Assembly (NCBI RefSeq): GCF_932294415.1
Contig: NC_065541.1
Location: 56,894,290 to 56,958,289 of the forward strand
DNA: 64,000 nt
From: Quercus robur
Taxonomy: Eukaryota; Streptophyta; Magnoliopsida; Fagales; Fagaceae
Reading direction: 5' to 3'
Shown: one piece after another, positions 24,295 to 36,000 of the stretch
Position numbering within the stretch: position 1 is the first letter of the stretch
Layout: every line of letters begins with the position of its first letter
The notes under the pieces: generated by a model
Told to the model about the DNA's origin: nothing
Databases searched by the model: none
Seen by the model: only the letters and a program-made list of their open reading frames with translations
Position numbers and translations under genes: made by a program

Positions 24295-24741
24295 CTAATA
24301 ATTTATCAATACATACATGTGCAATGGCTAATGCAATGTCCTATTTTGTTAATAACTACAAGAGACACATCATCGGTTAATTCTTTGCAATCAAATCATC
24401 AGACATTTATCAGCGCTAACCCCCACTATCAACCACAGAGCTAAATGTGTGATAATTGTCTTTGTATACACTATATATAATAGAGGATTCTCAAGTCCAA
24501 ATTAGAGGGATGCTTGTAAGCTTGATGATATTTTATTAATTATGGATTTTTCATTCTGTATCTTGTGTTATACAAATTGATTGTTACTTATGACTACCTT
24601 ATTGAAAGAGAAATCCTATCTTAATATGTCATATGACTAACTCATTCTTTTTGCTACTAAGAACCATTAAAAATTTATGTATAAATAATGTTATATATTA
24701 CTTAGTTGTGACACAACACTTTTTTAATTCATTGGAGGGTA

Positions 24742-24768
24742 ATATATATATATATATATATATATATT
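24742..24768. repeat. (AT)n microsatellite
   Basis: Pure TA dinucleotide run in block A; block B has no such run at the matching place (about 39215). Confidence 0.85.
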
Positions 24769-25530
24769 TTAACTACACAACAATTGTTCCATCTCCTCTA
24801 GTGGTTGGCATTGAGTCTTAAACAGCCATAGGTAAATTACAATTATACCAATAAAGGAGAACAAAATGTATAAGAGAAATTTACTTGACGAACCCAATGC
24901 CTCAATAAAGGAAAAACAAATTCATATTTATCTTTAAGTTGGTAATCCAATTGGTGATTGCTCCTAATCTAAAGCATCTATGCCTCAAACCTCATTCTTA
25001 TTTTTCATCTTTTCATCAATAGGATCCACTCCTATCATTGAGCAATTCTTCATTTTGAATCCTATATTTTCTTATATTTTCATTTATCCATTATAAGAGT
25101 TACAATGAACCAAAATTTGATACAATATAACCTTGTTTAATTCCAGAATAGAAATTTAAAGAATACAATGTTTTAATATAAATACTTTTTATCTTTAATT
25201 AACTTTTTTTATATAAGGTCATGAGAAGTTTTATGTAGAGCTCAAAGCAACCATATATAGTGGTCATCATAAGCCGAAAAAACACATAATAGTTTTTTTT
25301 TTTTTTTTATAATTTTTTTAAAATTTTTTTTAAGAAAAGTAGAAAAATCATTATAAGATGGGGTAACAAAACTAGGCAACTTCTATTTAGCACAATGATT
25401 GGGATCCAACCAAAGACTAGACCTAGATTTGGGCAAATTAATCAGTTCTTAATCTTCACGGATGATCTAAAATATAAATGTTCTAGTTGTTTTGTTCCTT
25501 ATCAAACAACATATGCATATTAATGCATTT

Positions 25531-25874
25531 TATCAAGGTCACCGTCAGAAATCTGTCACAAGACACGCAAGTCAAGCGGTAATTCAAGATAAGCAAGAGG
25601 ATGCTGTAGAATGCACAAAATGAAGGAAAAAGAAACAGAAAAGAAAAACGATAGTGTTGTAGTTTGTATTTGACAAAACAACATGTAGTTTTAGTATAGT
25701 TGTAAACAGAGTTTAGCGTACACACATGCCACACGTGTCAAAGTTTGTTATTTCTATTTTCAAGTTGGTTAAGTTATTTTCTTTGTTTTGGAGCTAGATC
25801 AGATTGTATATAAACTCTATTCTCAATAATTAATAAGACTAAGAAATCATTTTTACCAAATTCAGTTTTTGATA
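25531..25874 (+). repeat. 5' LTR of second copia element
   Basis: Closely similar to 29344-29703; the right copy is 16 bp longer, mainly from a segment near AGAAGCTCCTAGCTGC. Shared landmarks are GCCACACGTGTCAAAG and GATTGTATATAAACTC, the latter holding a TATA-like motif. Confidence 0.9.
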
Positions 25875-25964
25875 TGATATCAGAGCCTAAAAATTTCTAT
25901 GGTTTTTTCTTTGTTCTTTGTCTTTGTTTTTCTTTGCTTCTTTCAAGGTTCTTGAAGCTCATCA

Positions 25965-26190
25965 ATGGCTGCCACAGCAAGTGCTTCTTCCTCTGAACCT
26001 CCTTCTTCCTCACAAGACTCATACAATCCAAACAATCCTCTGTTCTTGCACCATGGAGAAAATCCTGGTGCTGTTCTCACTTCTTAGCCACTAATTGGAG
26101 GAGAGAACTACCCTGCTTGGGCTCGCTCTGTGAGAAAATCTCTCATTACCAGAATAAACTTGGTTTCATAGATGGTTCTATAACGACCCA
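25965..26190 (+). pseudogene. Gag N-terminal remnant of second copia element
   Basis: ATG at 25965 opens a serine-rich leader (MAATASASSSEPPSS) followed by NPLFLHHGENPGAVLTS, the plant copia gag N-terminal signature. A TAG at 26085 interrupts it, after which LIGGENYPAWARSVRKSL continues in frame. The gag sequence is lost near 26190, where TRIM-like sequence begins. Confidence 0.75.
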
Positions 26191-27212
26191 AGAAAAAGCG
26201 CTAGCCACATCTGCGCTATACCTCAAAAGGACTAGTTACAATTGAGGCTCTTTTTAATTATTAATAAAGCCCAAATCTACCCAGTAAATACCCGATATGA
26301 AATTTATCACAGACCCACACACATCACACAATCAATCAAATTGGGGTATCACAATCTGTCACGCCCCGCCCCTGTGTGCATGATATTGTCCTTTTTGGGC
26401 GGCCCGAAGGCTCTCTTAGTCCCTCAAGGTTTCGTTCTTCCCCAAGTTGCGCTGGGGTAAAGGCCTCATACACAACAAGGGAGGGCATTTCTTATAAGCA
26501 CATTCCCATGTGCTTTCCTAGACAATGTGAGATTTCATGAAATGCAAGACCCCCTTTTGGGTCACTACAATCTACCCCCCTTACGGGCACATGCGTCCTC
26601 GCGTGTGGGGCCTATACTTTCGATTAGGGCATGGCTCTGATACCATCTGTCACGCCCCGCCCCTGTGTGCATGATATTGTCCTTTTTGGGTGGAAGGGGA
26701 CAATACCATGCACATGGGGGCGGGGCATGACAAATGGTATTAGAGCCATGCCCTAGCCTGAAATGTGGGCCCCACACGTGAGGACGTGTGTGCCCGTAAG
26801 GGGGGTGGATTGTAATGACCCAAAAGGGGGTCTTGCATTTCATGGAATCCCACATTGCTTAGGGAAGCACATGGGAATATGCTTATAAGAAATGCCCTCC
26901 CTTGTTGTGTAAGATGCCTTTACCCCAGCGCAACCTAAGGAAGAACAAAACCTTGAGGGACTAAGAAAGCCTTCGGGCCGCACAAAGAGGACAATATCAT
27001 GCACACGTGGGTGGGGCGTGACCTATAGTATTAGAGCTGGCCCGGTAATCCCATGTGGGCTCAAAGACACTACCCCACAAAGTGGGCCCTAACAAGGATG
27101 TTAGGGATTTAAGTGGGGGAGATTGTAATACCCCAATTTGATTGATTGTGTGATGTGTGTGGGTGTGTGATGAGTTCCGCATCGGGTATTTATTGGGTAG
27201 ATTTGGGCTTTA
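26190..27212. mobile_element. Palindromic cluster of TRIM-like (terminal-repeat in miniature) sequences
   Basis: The two halves mirror each other around about 26696. AAGCCCAAATCTACCCAGTA at 26264 is complementary to sequence at about 27190-27210, and TGTCACGCCCCGCCC at 26358 and 26649 is mirrored by GGGGCGGGGCATGACA-like sequence at about 26716-26731 and 27011-27021. Within each half are LTR-like blocks of about 210 bp (26358-26570 minus; 26811-27020 plus), a primer-binding motif (TGGTATCAGAGCC, minus, about 26634-26646; TGGTATTAGAGCC, plus, about 26735-26747), a short internal region and a purine tract (AAGGGGGG). This is TRIM architecture with no coding capacity, present in inverted orientation. 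The right half has about 85 bp that the left lacks. Confidence 0.7.
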
Positions 27213-27216
27213 TGAT

Positions 27217-28235
27217 TCTAAGTGATCTTTGGTGGGATAAAGTTGATTATATCCTTGAATTCATAGCACCTATTTATGATATGCTACGAGTAGCAGACAC
27301 AGATAAGCCTTGTCTTCATCTTGTGTATGAGATGTGGGATTCAATGATAGAGAAGGTGAAGGCAGCAATATATCGACACGAAGGCTTGGAAGTTGATGAG
27401 TATAGCTCATTTTGGAGTGTGGTGTATGATATACTCATTGATCGATGGACTAAAAATTGTACACCACTACATTGCTTGGCTCATTCCTTTAATCCTAAGT
27501 AAGTACATTTATTTTCTATTTTCCTTAGTTCCCCTTTCTAGTAAAACACACGTTTCATCTATATTTGTTTTTTAATCTTTAACTAGGTATTACTCCATTG
27601 AATGGCTTTTGGAGAATCCAAAACGCATCTCTCCACATCGGGATCATGAAATTTCTATGGAAAGGAGCAAGTGTTTGGATCGATACTTTGAAGATGAGAA
27701 TGAATTAAAGGTGGTGAAGTTTAAGTTTGTGGCATTTTCAAGAGGGAGGTTTCCTTCACCAGATGCCTTAACAGATAGGTGGGCCTTACTCCCTTTGGTT
27801 TGGTGGCAATACCATGGCTTCGCATTTCCAACTCTTCAATCCCTTGCCTTTAAACTTCTTAGACAACCTTGTTCATCCTCATGTGCTGAGAGGAATTGGA
27901 GCACATACAAATTCATTCATTCCTTAAAAAGAAACAAAATGGCTCCTGCACGCACTGAAGATTTGGTATATTTGCATTCTAATCTTCGACTCTTGTCAAG
28001 GCGTAATGAGGAGTACGTAAATACAGCAACAAAGATGTGAGATATTGCAGGAGACTCTTGGAATGAGAGCGACATACATGGAGGAGTTGGAATTCTTAAG
28101 AATGCAGCTCTTACACTTGATGAGCCAGAGTTGGAGGCCATGATTATGGGGAATACTAGCACTAGTGTTACTACTAGTGAAAGTGAAGTTCGAAGTGAAG
28201 CTATTGATTTTGATGATGATGATGTTGGTGTTTGA
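27217..28235 (+). pseudogene. hAT transposase, C-terminal part including the dimerisation domain
   Basis: Two exons: 27217-27498 and 27587-28235, joined across a GT-AG intron (27499-27586; phase closes as PK|YYSIEWLL). The first encodes a helical stretch (WWDKVDYILEFIAPIYDML, RVADTDKPCLHLVYEMWDSM). The second holds the hAT C-terminal dimerisation domain (RWALLPLVWWQYHGFAFPTL, then SSCAERNWSTYKFIHSLKRN). A TGA at 28038 breaks the frame, which otherwise continues to 28233 with an acidic DFDDDD end. The N-terminal half, with BED finger and first catalytic residues, is missing, so it is non-functional. It is nested in the second copia element. Confidence 0.85.
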
Positions 28236-28454
28236 TTGTCTTGCTGATTATCTTTTTTTTTTTTTAGTTTCAAACTTGTGAGTTGTATTCTAATTTCCGA
28301 ACATCATGGAATGTTTTAGTTTCAATCTTGTGGGTTGTATTTAATTTATGAACATCATGTTTTAGTTATTATGTACTATTACTCTTAAATTTGGTATATG
28401 TTTGTATAATGTGAAAAAGTATGCTTAGCAATATATTAAAAATATAAATAAAAA

Positions 28455-28574
28455 TATTTTTAATAATTTTTTAATCGCCGAGTCCCGCCGCACCCGCACC
28501 CGCACCCACCTTTTTCAAAAATTGCCGTGTCCCACACTCGCACCCGAGTCCCGAAACGCACCCGTGTTTCATAG
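28455..28574 (-). mobile_element. hAT terminal region (only the right end of the nested element survives)
   Basis: Read on the minus strand the end is CTATGAAACACGGGTGCG, similar to the terminus of the 577-bp element at 1036-1612 (CTAGGAAGCACGTGTG). Next come GGGTGCGGGTGCGGG-type repeats. The copia RT reading frame resumes at 28575 (GTTGTAAG). The matching left terminus and its 8-bp duplication are not visible, presumably lost with the TRIM rearrangement. Confidence 0.65.
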
Positions 28575-29336
28575 GTTGTAAGCCTGCAAAGGTGCATATG
28601 GAACAAAACTTAAAGCTCAGTAAGTTTGAAAGGGCTTTGCTCAATGATCTGAGCAAATACAGAAGGTTGGTTGGGAGATTGTTGTACTTGACAATTACCA
28701 GACTTGACATCACTTTTGCAGTTCACAAGTTGAGTCAGTTCATGGCTAAGCCAAGGAAACCACACCTTGAAGTAGCTCTTAAGGTTCTGCAATACTTGAA
28801 AAATGAACCTGGAAAGGGTGTTTTCTTCTCTCCAAGGTCAGAATTACATGTCAAGGGTTCACTGATTCAGATTGGGCATCATGTCTAGATACAAGAAGGT
28901 CTGTCACAGGGTACTGTATTTTCATTGGAGATTCTTTGGTTTCTTGGAAGTCTAAGAAACAATCTACTGTTTCTTGGTCTTCTGCTGAAGCAGAATATAC
29001 GGCCATGGCAATGGCCACTTATGAGATTGTTTGGATCCTTTATTTGTTGAGAGACATTCAAGTTGATCATGGCAGAGAAGCCTTATTATTTTGTGATAGC
29101 CAATTAGCTCTCCACATAGGTTCTAACCTAGTTTTTCATGAGAGAACCAAGCATATTGAAATAGACTGTCATGTGGTGAGAGATAAGGTGCAAGCTAAGG
29201 TGATTAAGTTGATTCATGTGAAGACTCAATGTCAATTAGCTGATTTGCTTACAAAGGCCTTGAACTTTAAGCAGTTTTCTGAACTGTTATCCAAGATGGA
29301 ACTAATCAATATTCATCAACCATTAGTCCATCTTGA
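28575..29336 (+). pseudogene. RT end and RNase H of second copia element
   Basis: 28592-28857 encodes the thumb/connection end of copia RT ([33 protein letters not shown]). A one-base shift near 28858 moves to the frame that encodes RNase H ([66 protein letters not shown]). The RNase H frame is open to the purine tract and on into the 3' LTR. YVDD and upstream RT are missing. Confidence 0.87.
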
Positions 29337-29343
29337 GGGGGAG

Positions 29344-29703
29344 TATCAAGGTCAGAGTCAGAAATCTGCCACAAGACAAGCAAGTCAAGTGGTGATTCAA
29401 GATAAGCAAGAGGATATTGCAGAAGCTCCTAGCTGCAAAATGCACAAAATGAAGGAAAAAGAATCAGAAAAGAAAAACGACAATGTTGTAGTTTGTATTT
29501 GACAAAATGACATGTAGTTTTAGTATAGTTGTAAATAGAGTTTAGTGTACACACGTGCCACACGTGTCAAAGCCTGTTATTTCTGTTTTCAAGTTGGTTA
29601 AGTTAGTTTCTTTGTTTTGGAGCTAGATCAGATTGTATATAAACTCTATTCTCAATAATTAATAAGATTGAGAAATCATTTTTACCAAATTCAGTTTCTG
29701 ATA
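29344..29703 (+). repeat. 3' LTR of second copia element
   Basis: Begins TATCAAGGTCAGAG directly after the purine tract and ends TTTCTGATA before the CATTT duplication. Confidence 0.9.
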
Positions 29704-30096
29704 CATTTTATCTCCAAATATATATATATATATATATACACACTCTTGAGTGTATGGGATAAACGTTTGCAGTATGTGAATTTCAAAGTCTTTTCATTTT
29801 GTAACACAAGTTTAGTACAGGGAAGGCTATTTTCTTTATCCTTTTTTTTGTTTTTTTCCTTTAAATTTTTGCTTTTGATCAAGTGACTGAAATCTTCAAA
29901 ATCTATAAAGTGAAAAGATAAAAGTTAGGGAAAGAATGCCATTACAGAAGTACTAACCAATATCCAAATGAAGAGGGAAGGATAAAAGAAGAAACAGGTT
30001 TCACAGGACACTATAAATCAACTATCAGATTATTGTGAAAACAAATTGGTCAGCATCATTTCAGACGTAAAGAAATTACAGGCAAATGAAGTGCAC

Positions 30097-30942
30097 CTTC
30101 AGCAGTAAGATTGGCTACCACCTTCACAGCGTGAACTTGGACGTCTGAGTCTTCAGATGTCAACAATTGTAAAATCTTTTGAAGCCCAACTGTATTGTGA
30201 AGTCAAAACGACTTGTAAATCATAGTATCTATAGAAGTCACAACAGGGAAGAAAAACAAAAGAATTAAGCAAACTTTACTTGGCCCTATCACTGATGAAA
30301 TCTTGCCTTCTTCACATATCTTTGCAATTGTGGCCCTCTGACCAGAGATATTCTCTCTTAATGGATTTGACCTGTATGAACCCATTCGGTTCCCAAATTC
30401 TGAAGATCCTTTACTTAATTCTTCCTTCATATAAGATTTCTTGTCCTGTAGAACATTCAAATGTGGGGCCTAAAATTCAAATAAAATATTTTGTTAATGA
30501 GGATGCATGAAACAACTTACCTCAAAGTCATTCTCATTTTCAGGTACAGCCCTGTTTAGTTTAATCAGCTCATTTTCAATGCCCTTCATTTGTTTCTCTC
30601 GTTCTAAAGTCGTTGCCTCACAGAGTGAAGTTCTTCATTTAGTTTTGCCTTTTTACAAAGAAATAAAAGTGATTAGTAATATTTACATTTCAGCTCAAAC
30701 ATAAAACTCATAACATAAATAATAAGTTTTACATGACTACAGTCCAGAAAAACCAAGTCGATCTACACTTTGAAGGAAGAGAACTTAAACCAAACCCATC
30801 TGAATTGGTATGTCAACCACACCTTTGTAGTAATAGACCTTCATTTTCTAATTTCAGGGATTGTAGTTCACTTAATAGTATTTTCATGTAGCTGATACAT
30901 TTCTTGTAACTTCAATGCAAGTTCATCAATCTCTTTCTGCCC
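30097..30942 (-). pseudogene. Kinesin pseudo-exons 13'-16' (duplicate copy in block A)
   Basis: Copies of four kinesin exons in order on the minus strand: 30823-30942 (exon 13'), 30521-30648 (14'), 30307-30445 (15') and 30097-30189 (16'). Exon 13' has a one-base gain giving TGA after ENTIK and a one-base loss near its donor. Exon 14' is 128 rather than 129 bases. Exons 15' and 16' are near-identical to the functional ones (40650-40788, 40440-40532). Exons 17-21 have no copy in A, and no motor-domain exon is duplicated. It could be transcribed only by read-through from the kinesin gene, so it is a truncated pseudogene. Confidence 0.85.
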
Positions 30943-30980
30943 CTGGATTTTGAAACAAATAAAAATACCAGGAATTACAT

Positions 30981-31894
30981 AGTTATAAAAACCGTACAGG
31001 AGGTTGACCAGCTAAAAAATTGGTTCATTGATTCATTGGTTCAACTAGTGGTTCATTGGTTGAATTGTAAGTTTATTAATTAATTAAATAATATATTTTA
31101 TAATTATAAAAGGCAACTAAAATAAAATAAAATATTCCGCTTAGGTAAATTAATAAATTATAACAATAAAAAATTACATCATATGACATAAAGTTAGGGA
31201 GTAAAAAAAAAAAAAAAAAACACATCATTCACATAAATTATCCATTAAGCTAGTTATATCATTGGTTCATCCAATAAGCTAGGTAAAAAAAAAAAAAAAC
31301 ACATCATTCACACATCATTGGTTCAACCAGTGGTTCATTGGTTGAATTGTAAGTTTATTAATTAATTAAATAATATATTTTATAATTATAAAAGGCAACT
31401 AAAATAAAATAAAAATATTCCACTTAGGTAAATTAATAAAATATAACAATAAAAAATTACATCATATGACATAAAGTTAGGGAGAATAAAAAAAAAAAAA
31501 AAAAAAAAACACATCATTTACATAAATCATCCAATGAACTAGTTATATAGTCCAAAAATCTTGAAATAACATATCTCATAGAAATTCAAAACAAATTTTT
31601 AGTTTAATCAAAAAATCCAAGAGCATAACAAAATTATTTGAATCTCCAAATACAACTAATGATTAAAATCAATTAGATGTTATCGCTGTGATCATTTGTG
31701 TTCTATGCAGGCCAATCGGTATTTTTTTGGTTTTATCCACGGGTTTAAAAGATTAACCCATGCAATCCGTCGGTTTAGCCGGTTTGATAATGGGTCATTG
31801 CATAATTGGTATTTGACACCAAACTATTCCAGATAATGCTTTGGTTCATGGCTTTTACGGTTTAACCGAATGTTTGGTATGGTTTTTATAACTA
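30981..31894. mobile_element. TIR element of about 914 bp with internal tandem repeats, block A only
   Basis: Ends are inverted repeats: AGTTATAAAAACCGTACAGG on the left; the right end read inward gives AGTTATAAAAACCATACC. Inside, a unit of about 213 bp (TGGTTCATTGGTTGAATTGT through ACATAAAGTTAGGGAG) occurs twice, at 31050-31201 and 31331-31483 with flanking sequence, separated by A-runs. Block B lacks the insertion at about 41310. The ends resemble Mutator-like or hAT-like MITEs; the duplicated target is imperfect, so the superfamily is open. Confidence 0.65.
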
Positions 31895-33092
31895 TTCTTA
31901 GGGATGTATAGATTTCATAATCAACAATTTCACAAAAGTTGTGTGTAGTATAACTTGCCCCACTCTCCCTTAAAAGTTACCATAACTTTTGAGTGGAGTT
32001 GTAGTGTATTTTTATGTTAGAACTCATTTCCCTCTCCCCTGTGTGTGTGTTTGTTTCTCAAAAAAAAAAAAAACAATTCCACAAAAGTTGTGAATTATCA
32101 GCCTAGGAATAGTTTAAGGGATAGTCGTATTGTGGAAGAGTTTGCCTCTCCAAGATAACAGTAGTAGCATTGAGATACAAGAGCGACACTAACTGGGTTT
32201 TTAGCGTTTGGCACTTGTAAGTGTTAAAATTATGGTTAAGTGATTAAATTCATCATTTCCTAATAATTTAAACTTTGGGGACAATCGGTAATTTAACAGT
32301 AAGAGGTGTCCAACAGGGTTATCTCAAAGTAAAATCAACATATGAGCAATGGTGCCCATTATGTTGTCTTCTGCATGGACATATTGGTCCTTACCGAAAT
32401 AGCAATGAATTGCTAATTTAAGAGAATTCTCATTAATCAATTACATGATTGAAGGAAGAAGCAACGAATTAATATAAGTGAAAATGGTCGATCATTTGAT
32501 CTTAAAACTCCGTTGTGCTGGATTTCTATTCTCTCTCATAATTCTAGCTTAAGCCCTATCATAATAAAAGCCTGGGCTAAGTCCTCGCTAATCTCTAAGG
32601 ATTGGACTACATGCGGGAATTGCAGGAAACTGAGAAAGAAATGTATTTCGTAATTCTATTCATGGAAAAATTAATTTGGTTCTTCGACAGATAATTAACA
32701 AAATCAAATAATTGATGATTGAAGGTTGATGATACTTTGGGGAAAAAGAAAATTTTGGCTTTGAAATATGGGGAGTTGGGGGATATTCGGTTTGTATATC
32801 TAGTCAAATGACCTTTTTAGTTAGTCATGTAACTTGTTTTGTTTATATATTAAGAGGGATGGTATTGTGTATCTTCACACAATTGGTTTGAGGAGATTTA
32901 AAACCAAATTGGTTTGGAGACAACTGTCCAGTAACTAAGCATTTTCTTACAAGGTTTGCAGTGAGATGACAGTCAGAAAAAAATTCACTATTACAGGATT
33001 CAGTTTGAGTCTACACTCAGTTCTGTATCGTATATACATAATTTAATTAGTACGATAAGATTGCAAGGTTGCAGTTCTGTACAGTTTTACTA

Positions 33093-36000
33093 CTATCGTG
33101 CATGCATATCAGCTTGAAGTGAAGGATTCAATCTGAGCATCTTCTTTGCCAAGTTGCGGATATCTTCTCTACTGGACTCCACCGATATTTGTATAAGCAC
33201 TTTTACCCCTCCACCAGATATGATGTCCTTGGCATTGTCCTCTGTAAAACACCAGTTAATCATGTTGTGTTAACCTGAAAGGATCTCAATAATGTCTACA
33301 GCAAACCCTCCATAAGGAACAGAACCACATTGTGCTTTAAGAAAATTCAAATCAAAGCAATGCCAATACTTGATAATTCTTACTCTTATAGAGGGTCATT
33401 AAGAAGTGTTGGTCTCACCTAAGTAGTCATGGAGGGGTCAGCTCAGATATTATAGTATCCTTACAGCATTTATTAAAAAATTAAAATTCAAAAAAAAAAA
33501 AAAAAAACCTACCCTTACTGCATTTATTGCACGAAGTGAGCTCGCAAGAATTATTTTTTAAGGGTAATGGAAAAAAAAAATTATCAAAAAAATGTAAATG
33601 AATATCCTGGTTGTGCATCTTTAAGGTAATTTACTGCACACAAAAAAATTTGCTATCACACAAATAAGAATTTCACAATCATGTAATGGGCACCGTTTTT
33701 TTTGATAAGTTGAATCATGTAAGTAACATATGAATAAAGGAGTTATTGATTGAAAAGACGCAGACAGAAAGAATCCATCATGTATGGGACATATGCACCA
33801 AAAATTATATGTTTGGGGCACATGTTTGTAATTAACTATATTTGAGTCCCTTAATGAAAGATTTAACCGGTGTAGAGATATGAAAGTTTGAATTGGAAAC
33901 CGGTACCTATATTTGAGTCACTGGATGCAAAGATTTAAACAGTGCAAAGGTATGAATGTTTGAATTGGAAACCAGTATGTATTGTGGTGTAACCCAGAGA
34001 GTAAAAGAAGTCTCTTTTTACTTCATCATTTGAAAATAATTAAGGTCATAGTCAATGCACAACATCTCACTATTACGGAATCTGGGAGAGGTAATTAGTA
34101 GGTAGCCTAACCCACATTTTTTTGAAGAGGTTGACCTCTATTCTTTGAAGATAATTAAATTTAAAAATAAATAAAGTGTCTGATTTTGATATCAAATGTG
34201 GCAGACACATTTGTTATACACCTTGTTATATTTCATTTCTTTGTGTGTTTTCTGTCACTAACCTGCTTCTCTCTTACTAAAGATTGTTATTCAATTTTTT
34301 TCTCCAAAACATATATACTTGCATAATGTTACCTGTAATTTGAACTCCAAATGTCCTAGACATTCCAAATCAAAATAATGATGAATTGTGGTCAACATCT
34401 TACCGTTTTGTGCCAGATGGCAAAGAGCAAGCTCAACATGGCGTCGGGTTGAAGCTGAATTAGTATTGGAGTTGGCAATCAACCATGTAAGTGCACCATC
34501 ATCTATTAGAAGTGAACGGCCTATTCTATGTCCTGCAAAAGTAAAGCCCTTCTGCTTCATTAAAAGTAAAGATGATTTGTGTGATTTTGTGTGCTACATA
34601 CAAAAGGACAACAGATATAAACCTTGAATTACTCCTCGGGATTCGCATTTTGCGAAGTTAGCCAGTCCTCTAGCCACCTGTGCAATGACATCACTGCTCC
34701 CAGATCTAACCATTCCCAGTAGTGCCTTGATGCCTCCATCTTCTTTCAACACCGTGAGTAGCTTTTCTGTTAGCAAACAAGAGCCTTTGCATCAAAATAC
34801 AAGTATATCTTCTGTGCCATGTATGATCTCTGGTGTTCACAAAACCCTCAACAAGAAGAAATTTCATTTGTATGATGGGAGACGTGTCAGAAACATTAAT
34901 GGATCAACCATACATTGATACTTTTAGCAAAGAAATATTGATGCTAAGTAATGGCAGCAATGGTGGAATAAAATAAATTCAGTATTTAAAATTTTGTCAT
35001 TATAAACAATCCATACATCAAATTACGAATTCACTATATTTTTCAACTAAGGGCTGCAAAATCACCATCAGCTCACCATTTCCACATAAATTAGCAAGTG
35101 CACCAGCAACCATTCGTAAAGTTTGTGGATCTTCTGTTTTAGATGCTGTCTTTGCTAGTAGAAGAGCACCGCCTTTGTCCATTATTAAGGCTTGATTCAT
35201 CTCTGAGAAGATTCAAAAAAACAAAAAAGGTACATGTGATATAAAAGCATCTTAAATGAATATAAATAAAGTCATGAAGCTCAGATGATCACAGTAATTT
35301 GTGTTACAATTGAGGAACAATGAGGATGCAATCATTTCCCATTATATTTAAAGTGAGAACAGTAAACTCCAATTGTGATGAAGGAGCCGTTAGTGGAGCA
35401 TCATCCAAAGAACTAAGAAGCTAATTGCCACAAAGTCAATTGCAACCCGCTAATAAGATACAAGAGTTACATTAACAGAGTCTAAGTCAAGGCAACTGAT
35501 TCCATCAGTCAATAACACATTGGACTTTTTATTCAATAAAACTTTGATTAACTATTTAAAAAAAAAAAGTTAAACTCTACATTAATTTTAAGTGTGAATT
35601 TTTTGAGCCAGTAATGTTTTAAATTGATCTTGAAATCCTTCTTAAATTCACCAAGTAACCTAAATTCATCATTACATTCTAAGTTCAAGAAACAAGGACA
35701 AATGGGGATCCTGTACAAAGTTTTTGGGTTCAAAGGCCTTTTGAGGACCTCGATCATTTCATAAACTGAAATTTTAGAAACACTTTGTATCTATATGGAA
35801 GAACATGAAGGAATCTCAATATTTTTTTTCCTAGATTTATCTCAATGTCAATTTAGGCATGAGAATGACCTAGTTTTTACCATGATAACTGCTGGAAGCA
35901 TTAAGGACTCCTTGAAACTCTTAGGACAGAAATACACATTAAAAAAAACAGTTACTCATACCAACAATTGGGATCTTTCTAGGATAAGAAATAATATGTA

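Larger units (their letters stand above)
25531..29703 (+). mobile_element. Second copia element, gutted and carrying nested insertions
   Basis: Plus-strand element with LTRs at 25531-25874 and 29344-29703 (ends TATCA...TGATA) and the 5-bp direct repeat CATTT at 25526-25530 and 29704-29708. A primer-binding site TGATATCAGAGCC follows the left LTR at 25875, and a purine tract GAGGGGGAG precedes the right LTR. Inside are a short gag start, a palindromic TRIM-like cluster, a hAT transposase relic, and the end of RT plus RNase H. Most of gag, protease and integrase is gone. Block B has the empty site at about 40069-40073. Confidence 0.9.
11292..32484. repeat. Tandem duplication block A (degenerate copy, enlarged by insertions)
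   Basis: Block A is colinear with block B (32478-41688) in many separated segments: 11292-11815 with 32478-33015; 13984-14400 with 35340-35880; 15940-17030 with 36935-38010; 22184-25525 with 38014-40068; 29709-30980 with 40074-41310; 31900-32484 with 41345-41688. Gaps between these segments are insertions in A, or deletions of kinesin exons from A. A now spans 21.2 kb against 9.2 kb for B. The start of A (ACTGTGAAAATGGTCG), the A-B junction (TAAGTGAAAATGGTCG) and the end of B (TAAGTGAAAAAATAAC) share GTGAAAA, which defines the breakpoints. Confidence 0.88.

Noticed and set aside
27146..27502. 118-codon frame taken as a complete small gene
   Set aside because: Its start is in TRIM sequence and its end is a splice donor of the hAT transposase; it is part of a nested relic.
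30203..30205. In-frame TGA in the block A kinesin copy, first read as a nonsense change in an exon
   Set aside because: The reading phase and the GC donor place it inside the intron between exons 15' and 16'; the pseudogene call rests on exons 13' and 14' and on the missing exons instead.
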